Assembly: GCF_001870735.1 (NCBI RefSeq)
Contig: NZ_MORL01000003.1
Coordinates: 372,001-436,000 of the forward strand
Direction of reading: 5' to 3'
Source of the DNA: Arsenicibacter rosenii
Lineage (GTDB): Bacteria > Bacteroidota > Bacteroidia > Cytophagales > Spirosomataceae
DNA: 64,000 nucleotides
Shown here: in pieces, positions 53,964 through 63,097 of the stretch
Numbering within the stretch: position 1 is the first letter of the stretch
How the letters are laid out: every line of letters begins with the position of its first letter
The notes under the pieces: generated by a model
What the model saw: the letters and a program-made list of their open reading frames with translations, nothing else
Database searches by the model: none
Told to the model about the DNA's origin: nothing
Made by a program: the position numbers and the translations under genes

Positions 53964-56231
53964 ATGCAGAAGAAAATCCGGCGCGAAGACGCGCTCGAAT
54001 ATCACGCAAAAGGCCGTCCGGGCAAACTGGAGGTCGTTCCTACCAAAGAGTATAATACCCAGCGGGATTTGTCGCTGGCGTATTCACCAGGCGTAGCCGA
54101 ACCTTGTCTTGCCATTGCCGACAACCTGGAAGACGTTTATAAATATACCGCCAAAGGCAACCTGGTCGCCGTTATTTCGAACGGTACGGCTGTGCTTGGT
54201 CTGGGCGATATTGGCCCCGAAGCCGGTAAGCCGGTTATGGAGGGGAAAGGCCTGCTCTTCAAGATTTACGCCGACATCGACGTATTTGACATTGAACTGA
54301 ATACTAAAAACGTAGACGAGTTTGTCAGAACCGTTAAGATTCTGGAACCTACGTTTGGCGGCGTTAACCTCGAAGACATCAAAGCCCCTGAGTGCTTTGA
54401 GATCGAAGAACGCCTGAAAAAAGAACTGAACATTCCGATCATGCACGATGATCAGCACGGTACCGCCATCATTTCCGGTGCGGCCCTGCTGAACGCTCTC
54501 GAACTGGTCGGGAAGAAAATCGAAGAAGTTAAGATTGTCGTGAACGGGGCAGGTGCATCGGCCATTTCGTGCTCAAAACTGTATGTTGCCCTTGGTGCCA
54601 ACGTTGAAAACGTGGTGATGTGCGACAGTAAAGGCGTGATCCGCGCTGACCGTACCGACCTCGACGAACGCAAGAGCATTTTCGCGACCTCACGCGACCT
54701 GCATACGCTGGAAGAAGCCTTTGTGGGTGCCGACGTCTTCATTGGTCTGTCGAAAGGGAACACCGTCAGTCAGGCAATGGTGAAGACCATGGCCGACAAC
54801 CCGATTGTGTTTGCGATGGCCAACCCGACGCCTGAAATCAGCTACGAAGAAGCCATTGAAGCGCGCCCTGACATCATCATGGCGACCGGCCGTTCGGACT
54901 ATCCGAACCAGGTCAACAACGTACTGGGCTTCCCGTACATTTTCCGTGGTGCCCTCGACGTCCGCGCCACCGAGATCAACGAGCCGATGAAACTGGCTGC
55001 TGTTCGTGCGCTTGCCGAACTGGCCAAAAAATCCGTTCCCGACCTCGTAAATATGGCGTATGGTACCGACAACCTGATGTTCAGCCGGACCTACATCATT
55101 CCGAAACCGGTTGATCCGCGCCTGTTGCAGACCGTGGCACCGGCCGTGGCGAAAGCCGCTATGGAATCCGGAGTGGCCAAAAACCCGATTACCGATTGGG
55201 AAGCGTACGAAGGCCAGCTGGCCCGCCGCCTCGGTCAGGATAACCGGATTTCGCGGGTAATCATCAACAAGGCCAAAACCAATCCGAAGCGGGTGGTATT
55301 TGCCGACGCCGAAAACCTGAAAGTACTGAAAGCGGCCCAGCAGGTCCGCGATGAAGGGATTGCCTATCCGATTCTGCTGGGTGAGCAGGAACTGATCCGC
55401 GACCTGATCGTACAAAATAACCTCGACCTGGGCGATACACCGATCATCGATCCGCGGGCCCCTGAGCAGGAAGAGCTGATTAACAAATTCGCGGACGGAT
55501 TCTATCAGAAGCGGCAGCGGAAAGGTGTCAGTGCCCGCGAAGCCCGCAAACTGATGTACTACCGCAACTACTTCGGGGCAATGATGGTCGAAACCGGCGA
55601 AGCCGATGCGCTGATCTCCGGTCTGACCCGCAACTATCCGGACACCATCCGGCCGGCCCTGCAGGTGATCGGCAAGGAACCCGGTGTTCAGAAAGTGGCC
55701 GGTATGTACATCATGCTGACAAAACGCGGCCCGCTGTTCTTCTCCGACACGACGGTTAACTTTAACCCGACGGCGGAAGAAATCGTCGAAATCACGGAAA
55801 TGACTGCCCGCGCCGTTGAACGCTTTAACATCAAGCCGCGCATCGCACTCGTTACCTACTCAAACTTTGGGTCGGCCAAAGGAGACGACGCCGAGAAGAT
55901 GAACAAGGCCGTTGACCTGTTGCACAAAAAGCATCCGGACATGATTGTCGACGGTGAAATTCAGGCCCACTTAGCGTTCAACACCGAACTGCTACGCCAG
56001 AACCATCCGTTCAGCAAACTGGTCGAAGAAGGTGCTAATACGCTGATTTTCCCGAACCTGTCGGCGTCGAACATCGCCTACAACCTGATGTCGGAAGCGG
56101 CCGGTTTCGATGCCATCGGGCCAATTCTGCTCGGTCTGCGCAAGCCGGTTCACGTATTGCAGCTGGGATCGTCAGAACGCGAAATCGTCAACATGGTCGC
56201 CATCGCTGTTGTTGAGGCGCAAGGCAAATAA
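53964..56231 (+). CDS. maeB: NADP-dependent malic enzyme with phosphotransacetylase-like domain
   Basis: 755 residues. The N-terminal malic enzyme part has [15 protein letters not shown], the divalent-metal and NAD(P) regions ([35 protein letters not shown]), and [14 protein letters not shown]. The C-terminal PTA_PTB domain (from about 430) contains [18 protein letters not shown] and [14 protein letters not shown]. This two-domain type is the MaeB form. Decarboxylates malate to pyruvate with NADPH. The GTG two codons earlier is a weaker start. A word-repeat element follows. Confidence 0.94.
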   Translation: MQKKIRREDALEYHAKGRPGKLEVVPTKEYNTQRDLSLAYSPGVAEPCLAIADNLEDVYKYTAKGNLVAVISNGTAVLGLGDIGPEAGKPVMEGKGLLFKIYADIDVFDIELNTKNVDEFVRTVKILEPTFGGVNLEDIKAPECFEIEERLKKELNIPIMHDDQHGTAIISGAALLNALELVGKKIEEVKIVVNGAGASAISCSKLYVALGANVENVVMCDSKGVIRADRTDLDERKSIFATSRDLHTLEEAFVGADVFIGLSKGNTVSQAMVKTMADNPIVFAMANPTPEISYEEAIEARPDIIMATGRSDYPNQVNNVLGFPYIFRGALDVRATEINEPMKLAAVRALAELAKKSVPDLVNMAYGTDNLMFSRTYIIPKPVDPRLLQTVAPAVAKAAMESGVAKNPITDWEAYEGQLARRLGQDNRISRVIINKAKTNPKRVVFADAENLKVLKAAQQVRDEGIAYPILLGEQELIRDLIVQNNLDLGDTPIIDPRAPEQEELINKFADGFYQKRQRKGVSAREARKLMYYRNYFGAMMVETGEADALISGLTRNYPDTIRPALQVIGKEPGVQKVAGMYIMLTKRGPLFFSDTTVNFNPTAEEIVEITEMTARAVERFNIKPRIALVTYSNFGSAKGDDAEKMNKAVDLLHKKHPDMIVDGEIQAHLAFNTELLRQNHPFSKLVEEGANTLIFPNLSASNIAYNLMSEAAGFDAIGPILLGLRKPVHVLQLGSSEREIVNMVAIAVVEAQGK

Positions 56232-56238
56232 TTTTTTT

Positions 56239-56330
56239 TAATGAATAATGTAGAATGGATAATGAATAATGGTCTCTTTCTGTAGTCCTGCCTCATTATT
56301 CATTTTACATTATCCATTAATCATTTCATT
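56239..56330. repeat. Word-repeat inverted repeat G between maeB and trpS
   Basis: Left arm 56239-56272 (AATGAATAATG, GAATGGATAATG) and right arm 56294-56330 (CATTATTCATTTTACATTA) pair imperfectly. Same words as element F upstream of leuS. The G-poor arm ends eight bases before the trpS ATG. Confidence 0.78.
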
Positions 56331-56338
56331 TTCGTTAC

Positions 56339-57319
56339 ATGGCACGCATATTAACAGGTATTCAAAGTAGCGGTCGTCCCCATCTGGGTAATCTTCTGGG
56401 GGCCATTGTACCGGCAATTGAATTATCCCGTCAGGAAGGCAACGATTCGTTTCTGTTCATTGCCGATCTGCATTCTTTAACAACCCTCCGCGACGGCGAA
56501 ACCCGCCGGGAGTTTACACGGGCCATTGCGGCTACCTGGCTGGCGTTTGGTCTCGATACCGTTCGTACTACCTTCTGGCGGCAATCGCGGGTACCGGAGC
56601 ATACCGAGCTGGCCTGGTATCTCAACTGTTTTACGCCGATGCCGATGTTACAAAACGCGACATCGTTCAAGGATAAGGCCGAGCGTTCTACCTCCGCCGT
56701 GAACACCGGCCTGTTTACCTATCCGGTTCTGCAGGCGGCCGACATCCTGTTGTATAATGCCAATCTGGTGCCGGTCGGCAAAGACCAACGTCAGCACCTG
56801 GAAATTACCCGCGACATTGCCAGCGCCTTCAATAACCACTACAATCAGGAGGTTTTTGTGGTGCCTGAGGCCAGAATTGATGAGCGGATTATGACCATTC
56901 CCGGCATCGACGGCCAGAAAATGAGCAAGTCATACGGCAACTACATCGACATTTTCCAGCCGGCCAACGACCTGTACAAAGTCATCAAAAAGATTCTGTC
57001 GGATTCAACACCGCTGGAAGAGCCCAAAAACCCGGACACCGACATTACGTTTCAGCTATACGCCCTGATCGCCACGCCCGACCAAACCGAGGCCATGCGG
57101 CAGAAATACCTGGCCGGTGGCTACGGCTATGGCCATGCGAAAAAAGAACTGTATGAGCTGATCATTACCCGGTTTGCCACCGAGCGTGAGCAGTTTAACT
57201 ACTACTACAACGAAAACCCGGACGCCCTCGAACACGAGCTACGGGCTGGTGAAGAAAAAGCCCGGGCCATCGCTGCTCACACCATCCAGCGCGTCCGGAC
57301 CGTTCTGGGATACAACTAA
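56339..57319 (+). CDS. trpS: Tryptophan-tRNA ligase
   Basis: 326-residue class I synthetase. The HxGH-type signature is PHLGN near residue 19 (TGIQSSGRPHLGNLLGAI) and KMSKS is in GIDGQKMSKSYGNY near 200. DQRQHLEITRDIA and the C-terminal region are also typical. The ATG is unambiguous. It is flanked on both sides by word-repeat inverted repeats G and H. Confidence 0.96.
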   Translation: MARILTGIQSSGRPHLGNLLGAIVPAIELSRQEGNDSFLFIADLHSLTTLRDGETRREFTRAIAATWLAFGLDTVRTTFWRQSRVPEHTELAWYLNCFTPMPMLQNATSFKDKAERSTSAVNTGLFTYPVLQAADILLYNANLVPVGKDQRQHLEITRDIASAFNNHYNQEVFVVPEARIDERIMTIPGIDGQKMSKSYGNYIDIFQPANDLYKVIKKILSDSTPLEEPKNPDTDITFQLYALIATPDQTEAMRQKYLAGGYGYGHAKKELYELIITRFATEREQFNYYYNENPDALEHELRAGEEKARAIAAHTIQRVRTVLGYN

Positions 57320-57470
57320 TTAAAGAGTGAAAGAAATAAAGAGTGAAAGAGCGAACGTTTTGCTGTAAAAAACAATCAATCAGGCTTTTTTTCCGGTATT
57401 CATGGTCATAGTGTTAAAAATTCGCTCTTTTGCCGCGTAAGCGGCCACTCTTTCACTCTTTCGCTCTTTA
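57320..57470. repeat. Word-repeat inverted repeat H with a nested hairpin
   Basis: Left arm 57320-57357 (AAAGAGTGAAAG, GAGTGAAAGAGCG) and right arm 57421-57470 pair imperfectly. The right arm is interrupted by GCCGCGTAAGCGGC, a perfect small hairpin that has no counterpart in the left arm. Same word family as C and D; the G-poor arm ends four bases before the next start codon. Confidence 0.78.
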
Positions 57471-57474
57471 AAAT

Positions 57475-58293
57475 ATGTTTCTCCCTTTTCACCAGACTCA
57501 TCTGTTTGCCCGGCACTGGCCAATTGATAATCCTAAGGCAGTTGTCGGTATTGTGCATGGATTCGGGGAGCACTCCGGACGGTATGCCCATATGGCCGCG
57601 TTCCTCAACCAGCATGGCTACGCCGTAACGGCTTACGACCTGCCCGGACATGGCCAGACGAAAGGCAAACGCGGCCATGTTGATCAGTATGAAACGTTGC
57701 TCGACAGCGTACAGGCCCTCCTTGATTTTACCCGGACCGAATACCCCGAACGGCCCGTTTTTTTGTTCGGGCATTCGATGGGCGGCAACATCCTGGCCAA
57801 CTTTCTGATTCGTCGCCAGCCGGCTATCCAGGGCGCGATTGTACAGGGAGCGTGGCTGAACGTACCTTATGCCTTGCCGAAATTTGAGATCTGGCTGGCC
57901 AAAACAATGCGCAACATCCTGCCGTCTATCCAGGTTTCGTCGAAACTCGACGTGTCGGCTGTTTCGCGCGACCCGGCCGTAGTGGCCGCCTACAAAGCCG
58001 ATCCCCTGAATCATAGCGTCATTACGCCCGGCTGGTTTTTCGGAGCCTACGAAGCGCAGCAATATGCCATCAGCCATGCCGCCGGTATACAGGTACCGAC
58101 GCTGATCATGCACGGCACAGCCGACAAAATTGCCGGTGTAGCCGGCTCAAAAGCCCTTTATGAAAACGGGAATAAGGCATTACTGACGGTCAAAACCTGG
58201 GACGGGCTGTATCACGAAATTCATAATGAGCCGGAACAGCAAACGGTCTTCAACTACATGACCGGCTGGCTGGATAGCCGATTGGCCCGTTAA
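57475..58293 (+). CDS. Alpha/beta hydrolase, monoacylglycerol lipase-like
   Basis: 272 residues. The nucleophile elbow is FGHSMGGN (Ser near 101), with Asp in HGTADKIAG and His in DGLYHEIHNEP. The N-terminal VHGFGEHSGRYAHMAAFL and DLPGHGQTKGKRGHV are typical of lysophospholipase / monoglyceride lipases. No signal peptide. Starts directly after word-repeat H. Confidence 0.9.
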   Translation: MFLPFHQTHLFARHWPIDNPKAVVGIVHGFGEHSGRYAHMAAFLNQHGYAVTAYDLPGHGQTKGKRGHVDQYETLLDSVQALLDFTRTEYPERPVFLFGHSMGGNILANFLIRRQPAIQGAIVQGAWLNVPYALPKFEIWLAKTMRNILPSIQVSSKLDVSAVSRDPAVVAAYKADPLNHSVITPGWFFGAYEAQQYAISHAAGIQVPTLIMHGTADKIAGVAGSKALYENGNKALLTVKTWDGLYHEIHNEPEQQTVFNYMTGWLDSRLAR

Positions 58294-58325
58294 ACCCGTC
58301 TTTTCACTTGCCTTGTTTACCTTTG
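58292..58325 (+). promoter_or_regulatory. Possible promoter of the second PAP2 gene
   Basis: TTG (58292-58294), 23 bases, TACCTTTG (58318-58325), seven bases before the ATG. The -7 box fits; spacing is long and the leader would be very short. Confidence 0.4.
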
Positions 58326-58332
58326 CGCTACC

Positions 58333-58905
58333 ATGATTGACGCGCTGCTCCGATTTGATACCGATCTTTTTCTGTTTTTAAACCGCCATTATGCCGGTTG
58401 GCTTGACCCTGTCATGGTCTGGTTTACCGAACGGAATACGTGGATACCGTTTTATCTGTTGCTGGCGGGCTGGCTTATCCGGCAATTCCGGACACAAGGG
58501 GGCTGGATGCTCCTGACCATTGCGGCCGCCGTGGCCCTTGGCGATCAGATTACGTCTTCCGTTTTAAAACCGCTCACACTCCGGCTTCGCCCCTGCCACG
58601 TCGAAGCCCTGCAACCACTCATTCATCCGGTCTTGCCTTGCGGCGGTCAGTATGGCTTTGCCTCGTCGCACGCGGCCAACACGTTTGCCATGGCAACGGT
58701 ACTGACGCTCCTGCTGCGACATCGCTCTCCATGGGTGGCGTATTTATACGTCTGGGCAATACTGGTCTCCTATAGCCGCATTTATGTAGGGGCTCACTAC
58801 CCGCTCGACGTACTGGCCGGAGCCGGTATCGGTACGCTGGCTGCTTTCGGGAGTGTGTGGGTGTATACCCGTTTTTATACTACCACAAAGGCTAAAAGTA
58901 ACTAA
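58333..58905 (+). CDS. PAP2-family phosphatase
   Basis: 190 residues, about five membrane helices. Phosphatase motifs are KPLTLRLRP (KX6RP), FASSHAANTFA and SRIYVGAHYPLD (RX5HX3D). Likely an undecaprenyl-diphosphate or lipid phosphatase of the inner membrane. The overall layout is that of a minimal integral PAP2 protein, different from the signal-peptide-bearing one at 6.4-7.3 kb. Convergent with radA through an inverted repeat of a different word class. Confidence 0.9.
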   Translation: MIDALLRFDTDLFLFLNRHYAGWLDPVMVWFTERNTWIPFYLLLAGWLIRQFRTQGGWMLLTIAAAVALGDQITSSVLKPLTLRLRPCHVEALQPLIHPVLPCGGQYGFASSHAANTFAMATVLTLLLRHRSPWVAYLYVWAILVSYSRIYVGAHYPLDVLAGAGIGTLAAFGSVWVYTRFYTTTKAKSN

Positions 58906-58924
58906 GCAGCACAAAGAAACAGTT

Positions 58925-58998
58925 GCCACGAAGACGTAGAACACGAAGAAACGTAAAATCTTTCTTAGTGCTTCTTCACGTCATGGTGTCTTCGTGGC
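58925..58998. repeat. Inverted repeat I (CACGAAG-type words)
   Basis: Left arm 58925-58950 and right arm 58973-58998; outer 12 bases GCCACGAAGACG-like pair almost perfectly, inner words (CACGAAG, TTCTTCACG) imperfectly. Different words from elements A-H but the same layout, between convergent genes. Confidence 0.7.
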
Positions 58999-59005
58999 GA
59001 AAAAA

Positions 59006-60385
59006 CTACATCAGCACCGCCTGAAACACTTCGTCCAGCCGCGTCACGGGCCGGACCGCAATTTTATAATTCTTCACGTCGATCCCCTTCAGGTTATATT
59101 TCGACACAAAAATCTGTTTGAAGCCCAGCTTTTCGGCTTCTGATATCCGCGACTCAATCCGGTTGACAGCCCTGATCTCACCACCCAGCCCAACTTCAGC
59201 CGCAAACGCAGCCGAAGCCGGAATGGCCACGTCTTCGTAGCTCGACACAATGGCCGCACAAACTGCCAGATCAATCGCCGGATCTTCGACCTTCAGCCCA
59301 CCGGCTACGTTCAGAAACACGTCCTGCTGCCCAAGCCGGAACCCACCCCGCTTTTCCAGAACGGCCAGCAGCATCTGCAGCCGCTTATTGTCGAATCCCG
59401 TACTGCTCCGCTGTGGCGTCCCGTAGTTGGCAATACTGACCAGCGACTGAATCTCGATCATCAGTGGCCGGTTGCCTTCCATCATCGAGCCAATGGCAAT
59501 ACCGCTCAGGGCTTCCTCCCGCTGCGAAATCAGAATTTCGGACGGGTTAGTCACCTGGCGCAGCCCCGATCCCAGCATTTCGTAAATACCCAGTTCAGAC
59601 GTACTGCCGAACCGGTTTTTGGTTGTTCGCAGGATACGGTAGGTCGTATGCCGGTCTCCTTCAAATGTCAGGACCGTATCTACCATGTGTTCCAGCACCT
59701 TAGGCCCTGCCAGAGACCCTTCTTTGGTAATATGCCCGATCATAAACACCGGCACCCCGCTGTCTTTAGCGTATTTCATAAACTCGGCCGTACACTCCCG
59801 CACCTGCGACACACTCCCTGCCCCCGACTCCACCAGCGACGAGTGCATGGTTTGAATCGAGTCGATAATCAGTACTTCCGGCTCAAAGTGCTCGATAACG
59901 CGGAATATATTCTGCGTCGACGTTTCGGTCATGATGTGGCAATCGCTGGCCGGAACGGATGGCAACCGCTCGGCACGCATTTTAATCTGCATCTCACTTT
60001 CCTCGCCCGACACATACAACACCCGCTGATCCTTCAGACTCAGGGCGATCTGTAGCAACAGTGTTGATTTACCGATTCCGGGCTCCCCGCCAATCAGCAC
60101 CAGCGAGCCGGGAACAATGCCGCCGCCCAGTACCCGGTTCAGTTCACCGTCGGTGGTCAGGGTGCGGGGTTGTTCCTCATAGTTAATGGCATGAATGGCT
60201 TTGGGTTTAGCCGCCGTTTTGGTGATACCGGTCGATGCCCGCCAGTTGCCCTTTTCCGGCTCATCTTTCTGGACGAGTTCTTCGACAAATGTGTTCCATT
60301 CGCCACAGGACGGGCAGCGGCCAAGCCATTTGGGCGACTGATGCCCGCACTGCTGGCAGAAATACGTGGTTTTAATTTTAGCCAT
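59006..60385 (-). CDS. radA: DNA repair protein RadA (Sms)
   Basis: 459 residues from the ATG at 60385. N-terminal zinc finger (FCQQCGHQSPKWLGRCPSCGEW), RecA-like ATPase with Walker A GGEPGIGKSTLLLQ and LIIDSIQTM, the RadA-specific KNRFG motif (TTKNRFGST), and a Lon-like C-terminal domain (GGLKVEDPAIDLAVC). Branch-migration helicase in recombination and repair. Stands alone; its promoter region is to the right. Confidence 0.95.
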   Translation of the reverse strand: MAKIKTTYFCQQCGHQSPKWLGRCPSCGEWNTFVEELVQKDEPEKGNWRASTGITKTAAKPKAIHAINYEEQPRTLTTDGELNRVLGGGIVPGSLVLIGGEPGIGKSTLLLQIALSLKDQRVLYVSGEESEMQIKMRAERLPSVPASDCHIMTETSTQNIFRVIEHFEPEVLIIDSIQTMHSSLVESGAGSVSQVRECTAEFMKYAKDSGVPVFMIGHITKEGSLAGPKVLEHMVDTVLTFEGDRHTTYRILRTTKNRFGSTSELGIYEMLGSGLRQVTNPSEILISQREEALSGIAIGSMMEGNRPLMIEIQSLVSIANYGTPQRSSTGFDNKRLQMLLAVLEKRGGFRLGQQDVFLNVAGGLKVEDPAIDLAVCAAIVSSYEDVAIPASAAFAAEVGLGGEIRAVNRIESRISEAEKLGFKQIFVSKYNLKGIDVKNYKIAVRPVTRLDEVFQAVLM

Positions 60386-60614
60386 TATCAAGTGATTAGT
60401 TACCGGTAACGGGGTAAATACATTTTTTTCGTGACCTGTTAAACCTTATCCGGCAACCTGTATCCAACAGGCGCCTTTCGGGTTTTGCTGGCCACCTAAC
60501 CCAAATCTACCGGTAATTGAAAAACACCGTTTACTCAAAATAAGTTGGTTTTGCAGACCAGAGAATGGGGGTAAACGTTAAGTCAACAGTCATAGACGAA
60601 ACAACAGAAAAAAC

Positions 60615-61301
60615 ATGAAGAAGAGCCTTCTTTTGGTATTAATAGCGATTTTACCTGCCGTTTCCTTTGCACAGGGTGGCTTTCAGATTGGCATCAAAGG
60701 GGGTGTCAATTTATCGCAGCTTCGATTTGGTGAATTTGTTACAACCCGGCTAAATGCAAACGGGTCACCGGCAGTTAGTGTCAACGGACAGGTAATCAGG
60801 GACAACATCCGGCAGAGTCTGGACAGCCGTACGGGTACTTCGTTCGGGATTTATACCCGCTTCGGTAAAAACCTGTATATCCAGCCAGAATTGTTGTATT
60901 CGACAAAGTCAGGGCAGTTTGACATTGTGCGTCCGGAAGGTACGCAAACCATCAACGTAACCACAACCAGCTTTGACGTGCCGATCCTGTTAGGGCTTAA
61001 AGGTGGTCCGCTCCGTGTAGTAGCCGGTCCGGTTGTCTCCTTCAAAGTCGGCGACAACCAGAATCTGCGCGATGCCCTGAAACAATATACAGCCGGCAGT
61101 CTCAATGATGCCTGGGCAAAAGCGTACTACGGTTATCAGTTGGGTGTGGGCCTCGATCTGGGTCGTCTGGGTCTTGACGTGCGTCGCGAGGGCAGTATTT
61201 CCGACATTGCCGCTATCGACCTCGGGCCTACCGGCAGCTCAGCGCAGTTTTCGCAAAAGCTGAACTCATGGCAGATTACACTCGCATACCGGATTTTTTA
61301 A
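60615..61301 (+). CDS. Outer-membrane beta-barrel protein (PorT-like)
   Basis: 228 residues with a signal peptide (MKKSLLLVLIAILPAVSFAQ) and repeated amphipathic strands (FQIGIKGGVNLSQLRFG, GIYTRFGKNLYIQPELLYS, FDVPILLGLKGGPLRVVAGP, SWQITLAYRIF). The final aromatic strand fits outer-membrane insertion. Belongs to the broad Bacteroidota PorT-like barrel group; true PorT function in type IX secretion is not implied. Confidence 0.8.
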   Translation: MKKSLLLVLIAILPAVSFAQGGFQIGIKGGVNLSQLRFGEFVTTRLNANGSPAVSVNGQVIRDNIRQSLDSRTGTSFGIYTRFGKNLYIQPELLYSTKSGQFDIVRPEGTQTINVTTTSFDVPILLGLKGGPLRVVAGPVVSFKVGDNQNLRDALKQYTAGSLNDAWAKAYYGYQLGVGLDLGRLGLDVRREGSISDIAAIDLGPTGSSAQFSQKLNSWQITLAYRIF

Positions 61302-61309
61302 ATTTAGTT

Positions 61310-61491
61310 ACTGGATGGTCTGGATGTAGTGGCGGCACGACTTAAAGTCGTGCCGCCAGTTTTTGTATTAGATACTGGTTAGTTATACTCCGATTAACAC
61401 CGCTTATTAGCACCGCAACATCCAGCGTCCTGAACCAGAAAACAATCAGCAACCACCAGCACTATAATCAACTCATCCAGAACCATCCAGT
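61310..61491. repeat. Inverted repeat J (ATCCAG-type words)
   Basis: Left arm 61310-61326 (ACTGGATGGTCTGGATG) pairs with 61474-61491 except for one bulged base. Inside lies a palindrome at 61331-61357; outside to the right, CATCCAG is tandemly repeated up to 61515. No ORF is inside. Confidence 0.68.
61331..61364 (+). terminator. Palindromic terminator after the PorT-like gene
   Basis: A 27-base palindrome (GGCGGCACGACTT-A-AAGTCGTGCCGCC) followed by five T residues, inside inverted repeat J. Confidence 0.82.
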
Positions 61492-61525
61492 ATCAAGCAT
61501 CCAGCATCCAGCATCTAAAAAAATA

Positions 61526-61564
61526 AACCGTTGCCCGACATCCTGAACGGAAAGGGCAACGGTT
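61526..61564 (-). terminator. Terminator of the first LytTR-only gene
   Basis: Stem AACCGTTGCCC / GGGCAACGGTT with an A-run on its left that is a U-run on the minus strand, downstream of the LytTR gene at 61639-62052. The 338-base gap to the right of the PorT-like gene thus holds inverted repeat J and this terminator, but no gene. Confidence 0.8.
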
Positions 61565-61638
61565 ATTTGTTTCTATATAATTAACCCACTAAATATTCGT
61601 TTTTGAGGGCTGTTCAGATTTCGAATACAGAAAAAAAA

Positions 61639-62052
61639 TTAGTTATAAGCTTCTCGCTGATAAGCGCTTAAGCGTTGACTGATTTCTTTGATCCGGCGCC
61701 GCGAAACAGTGATATCGTGGCCATCAGTCAGTTGGATGGTCCGGTCCGTTGTAAAGCGTGTTTTTACAACATAAGCCAGATTGATCATAAATGATTTATG
61801 GACACGTAAAAACAGAGCACCATCCAGATTCCGCTCGAATTCTTTCAGCGTTTTAGAGATAAGATACCGTTTTTTATCCCGCGTAAATACAAACGTGTAG
61901 TTTCCTTCCCCTTGCAGGCAAGTAATGTCTTCAACCGCGATAGTAATCGTACGATTAAGATAAGGTAGAGCAATTCGCTGCATGCCACGCGGCGGTGTTG
62001 CAGGGAAATTCGGAATAAGTCCTGAGGGCTGGGGATTTGTCAGAGCGTCCAT
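61639..62052 (-). CDS. LytTR domain protein (stand-alone)
   Basis: 137 residues: an N-terminal linker of about 25 residues, then a LytTR DNA-binding domain (VEDITCLQGEGNYTFVFTRDKKRYLIS, LFLRVHKSFMINLAYV, TVSRRRIKEI). No receiver or membrane segment, so activity must be controlled by expression or another protein. It is clearly a paralogue of the gene to its right. Both are transcribed to the left. Confidence 0.88.
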   Translation of the reverse strand: MDALTNPQPSGLIPNFPATPPRGMQRIALPYLNRTITIAVEDITCLQGEGNYTFVFTRDKKRYLISKTLKEFERNLDGALFLRVHKSFMINLAYVVKTRFTTDRTIQLTDGHDITVSRRRIKEISQRLSAYQREAYN

Positions 62053-62134
62053 TACTGCTAGAGGTTTGCGTTTGTATTTGCGTTGAGATTATTGACATGA
62101 CAAAGTTACCTTTTACAGGAGTGGCAAAAAAAAA

Positions 62135-62187
62135 CGCCTGATTGTCGGGAGGCGCCTAAACAAAGGCAACCATCTAACAATCAGGCG
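62135..62187 (-). terminator. Terminator of the second LytTR-only gene
   Basis: Perfect 11-bp stem CGCCTGATTGT / ACAATCAGGCG with a long loop, and nine A residues to the left (U-run on the minus strand). Confidence 0.78.
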
Positions 62188-62312
62188 ATTAACAAAAAAA
62201 ATATCTGTTATTTTCCCGTATATCTCCTCTTCGAACTGCGTAGAAATACGTAGTGAGGCATAAGCAACTTTACGCAGATCCCAAAAGCGGTTTTACGCAA
62301 AGTACAGGGTAT

Positions 62313-62741
62313 TTAGCTAACGGCAACCGGTTGCTGACGCATCCGGTCAACGAATACCTGTGCGCGGCGACGTGAGATTTTCACCTGCTGACCATCCGTA
62401 AGCTCCAGCTCCCCTTCCTTTTTTACATAAAATTTGCGGACAAAATTCAGGTTTACGATACACGACTTATGTACCCGGACAAAAGCTTGCCCATCCAGCA
62501 ATGTCTCATATTCTTTCAGCGTACGAGAAACAAGCATACGCGTACCGTCTTTCAAAAAGAAATTGGTATAGTTACCACAACCTTCCAGCCGAACTATTTC
62601 ATCAACCGAAACAGTACGTTTGCGGTCATAGAACGGGATGAGTAATTTTTGTGTGCAGGAAGCATTTGTGTTTTTTTCCACACTTTTTGGAAATGGCATT
62701 GACACTGCATCCAGGAAAGATTCTGCTGTCATCGAGTTCAT
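62313..62741 (-). CDS. LytTR domain protein (stand-alone), tandem paralogue
   Basis: 142 residues with the same layout as its neighbour: N-terminal linker, then LytTR (SVDEIVRLEGCGNYTNFFLKDGTRMLVS, AFVRVHKSCIVNLNFV, KISRRRAQVF). The linkers differ. Each gene has its own terminator, so they are separately transcribed duplicates. Regulated genes are unknown; LytTR-only proteins of this type often act on cell-surface or competence genes elsewhere, but this is only analogy. Confidence 0.88.
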   Translation of the reverse strand: MNSMTAESFLDAVSMPFPKSVEKNTNASCTQKLLIPFYDRKRTVSVDEIVRLEGCGNYTNFFLKDGTRMLVSRTLKEYETLLDGQAFVRVHKSCIVNLNFVRKFYVKKEGELELTDGQQVKISRRRAQVFVDRMRQQPVAVS

Positions 62742-63097
62742 AGCGTTTTGAGATAGAATGGTTGAAAAGACAGTTTTCTAACTTCGAGAAAATTTAAAAT
62801 GAACGTTGAGTAAGTTGCTGATATATCTCATTCGGCAACATTGATTTGTATTGTACAAAAAGCAATCCGTATACGCTTTTTCTGACAATTATTTCCATAT
62901 CGTATATGGTATACGTTTAATTTCAGCGTGTTATGTTATTTTATTTGGCATTCATGCTTTTTTCCCTGCTTTTATGAGTGTGGCGTTATGTTGAGTAATT
63001 TCACCAATGTGTGTAATTTTCACCCCAATTCTCCCCAATATCCCATCCTCAGTAAAGTTTCCGTATCTTTGTGGCAACTATTGGCGATAAGACCGGT
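62742..63097. other. Divergent intergenic region (356 bases)
   Basis: Lies between the second LytTR gene (minus) and pheS (plus). It contains the small palindromes CGTATATGGTATACG (62901-62915) and a related CGTATACG further left, and a TATCTTTG box at 63064-63071 that is a likely -7 element for pheS. No gene or word-repeat element is seen. Confidence 0.6.
63064..63071 (+). promoter_or_regulatory. Possible -7 box of pheS
   Basis: TATCTTTG fits TAnnTTTG and lies 27 bases before the start codon; no convincing -33 element was seen. Confidence 0.5.
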
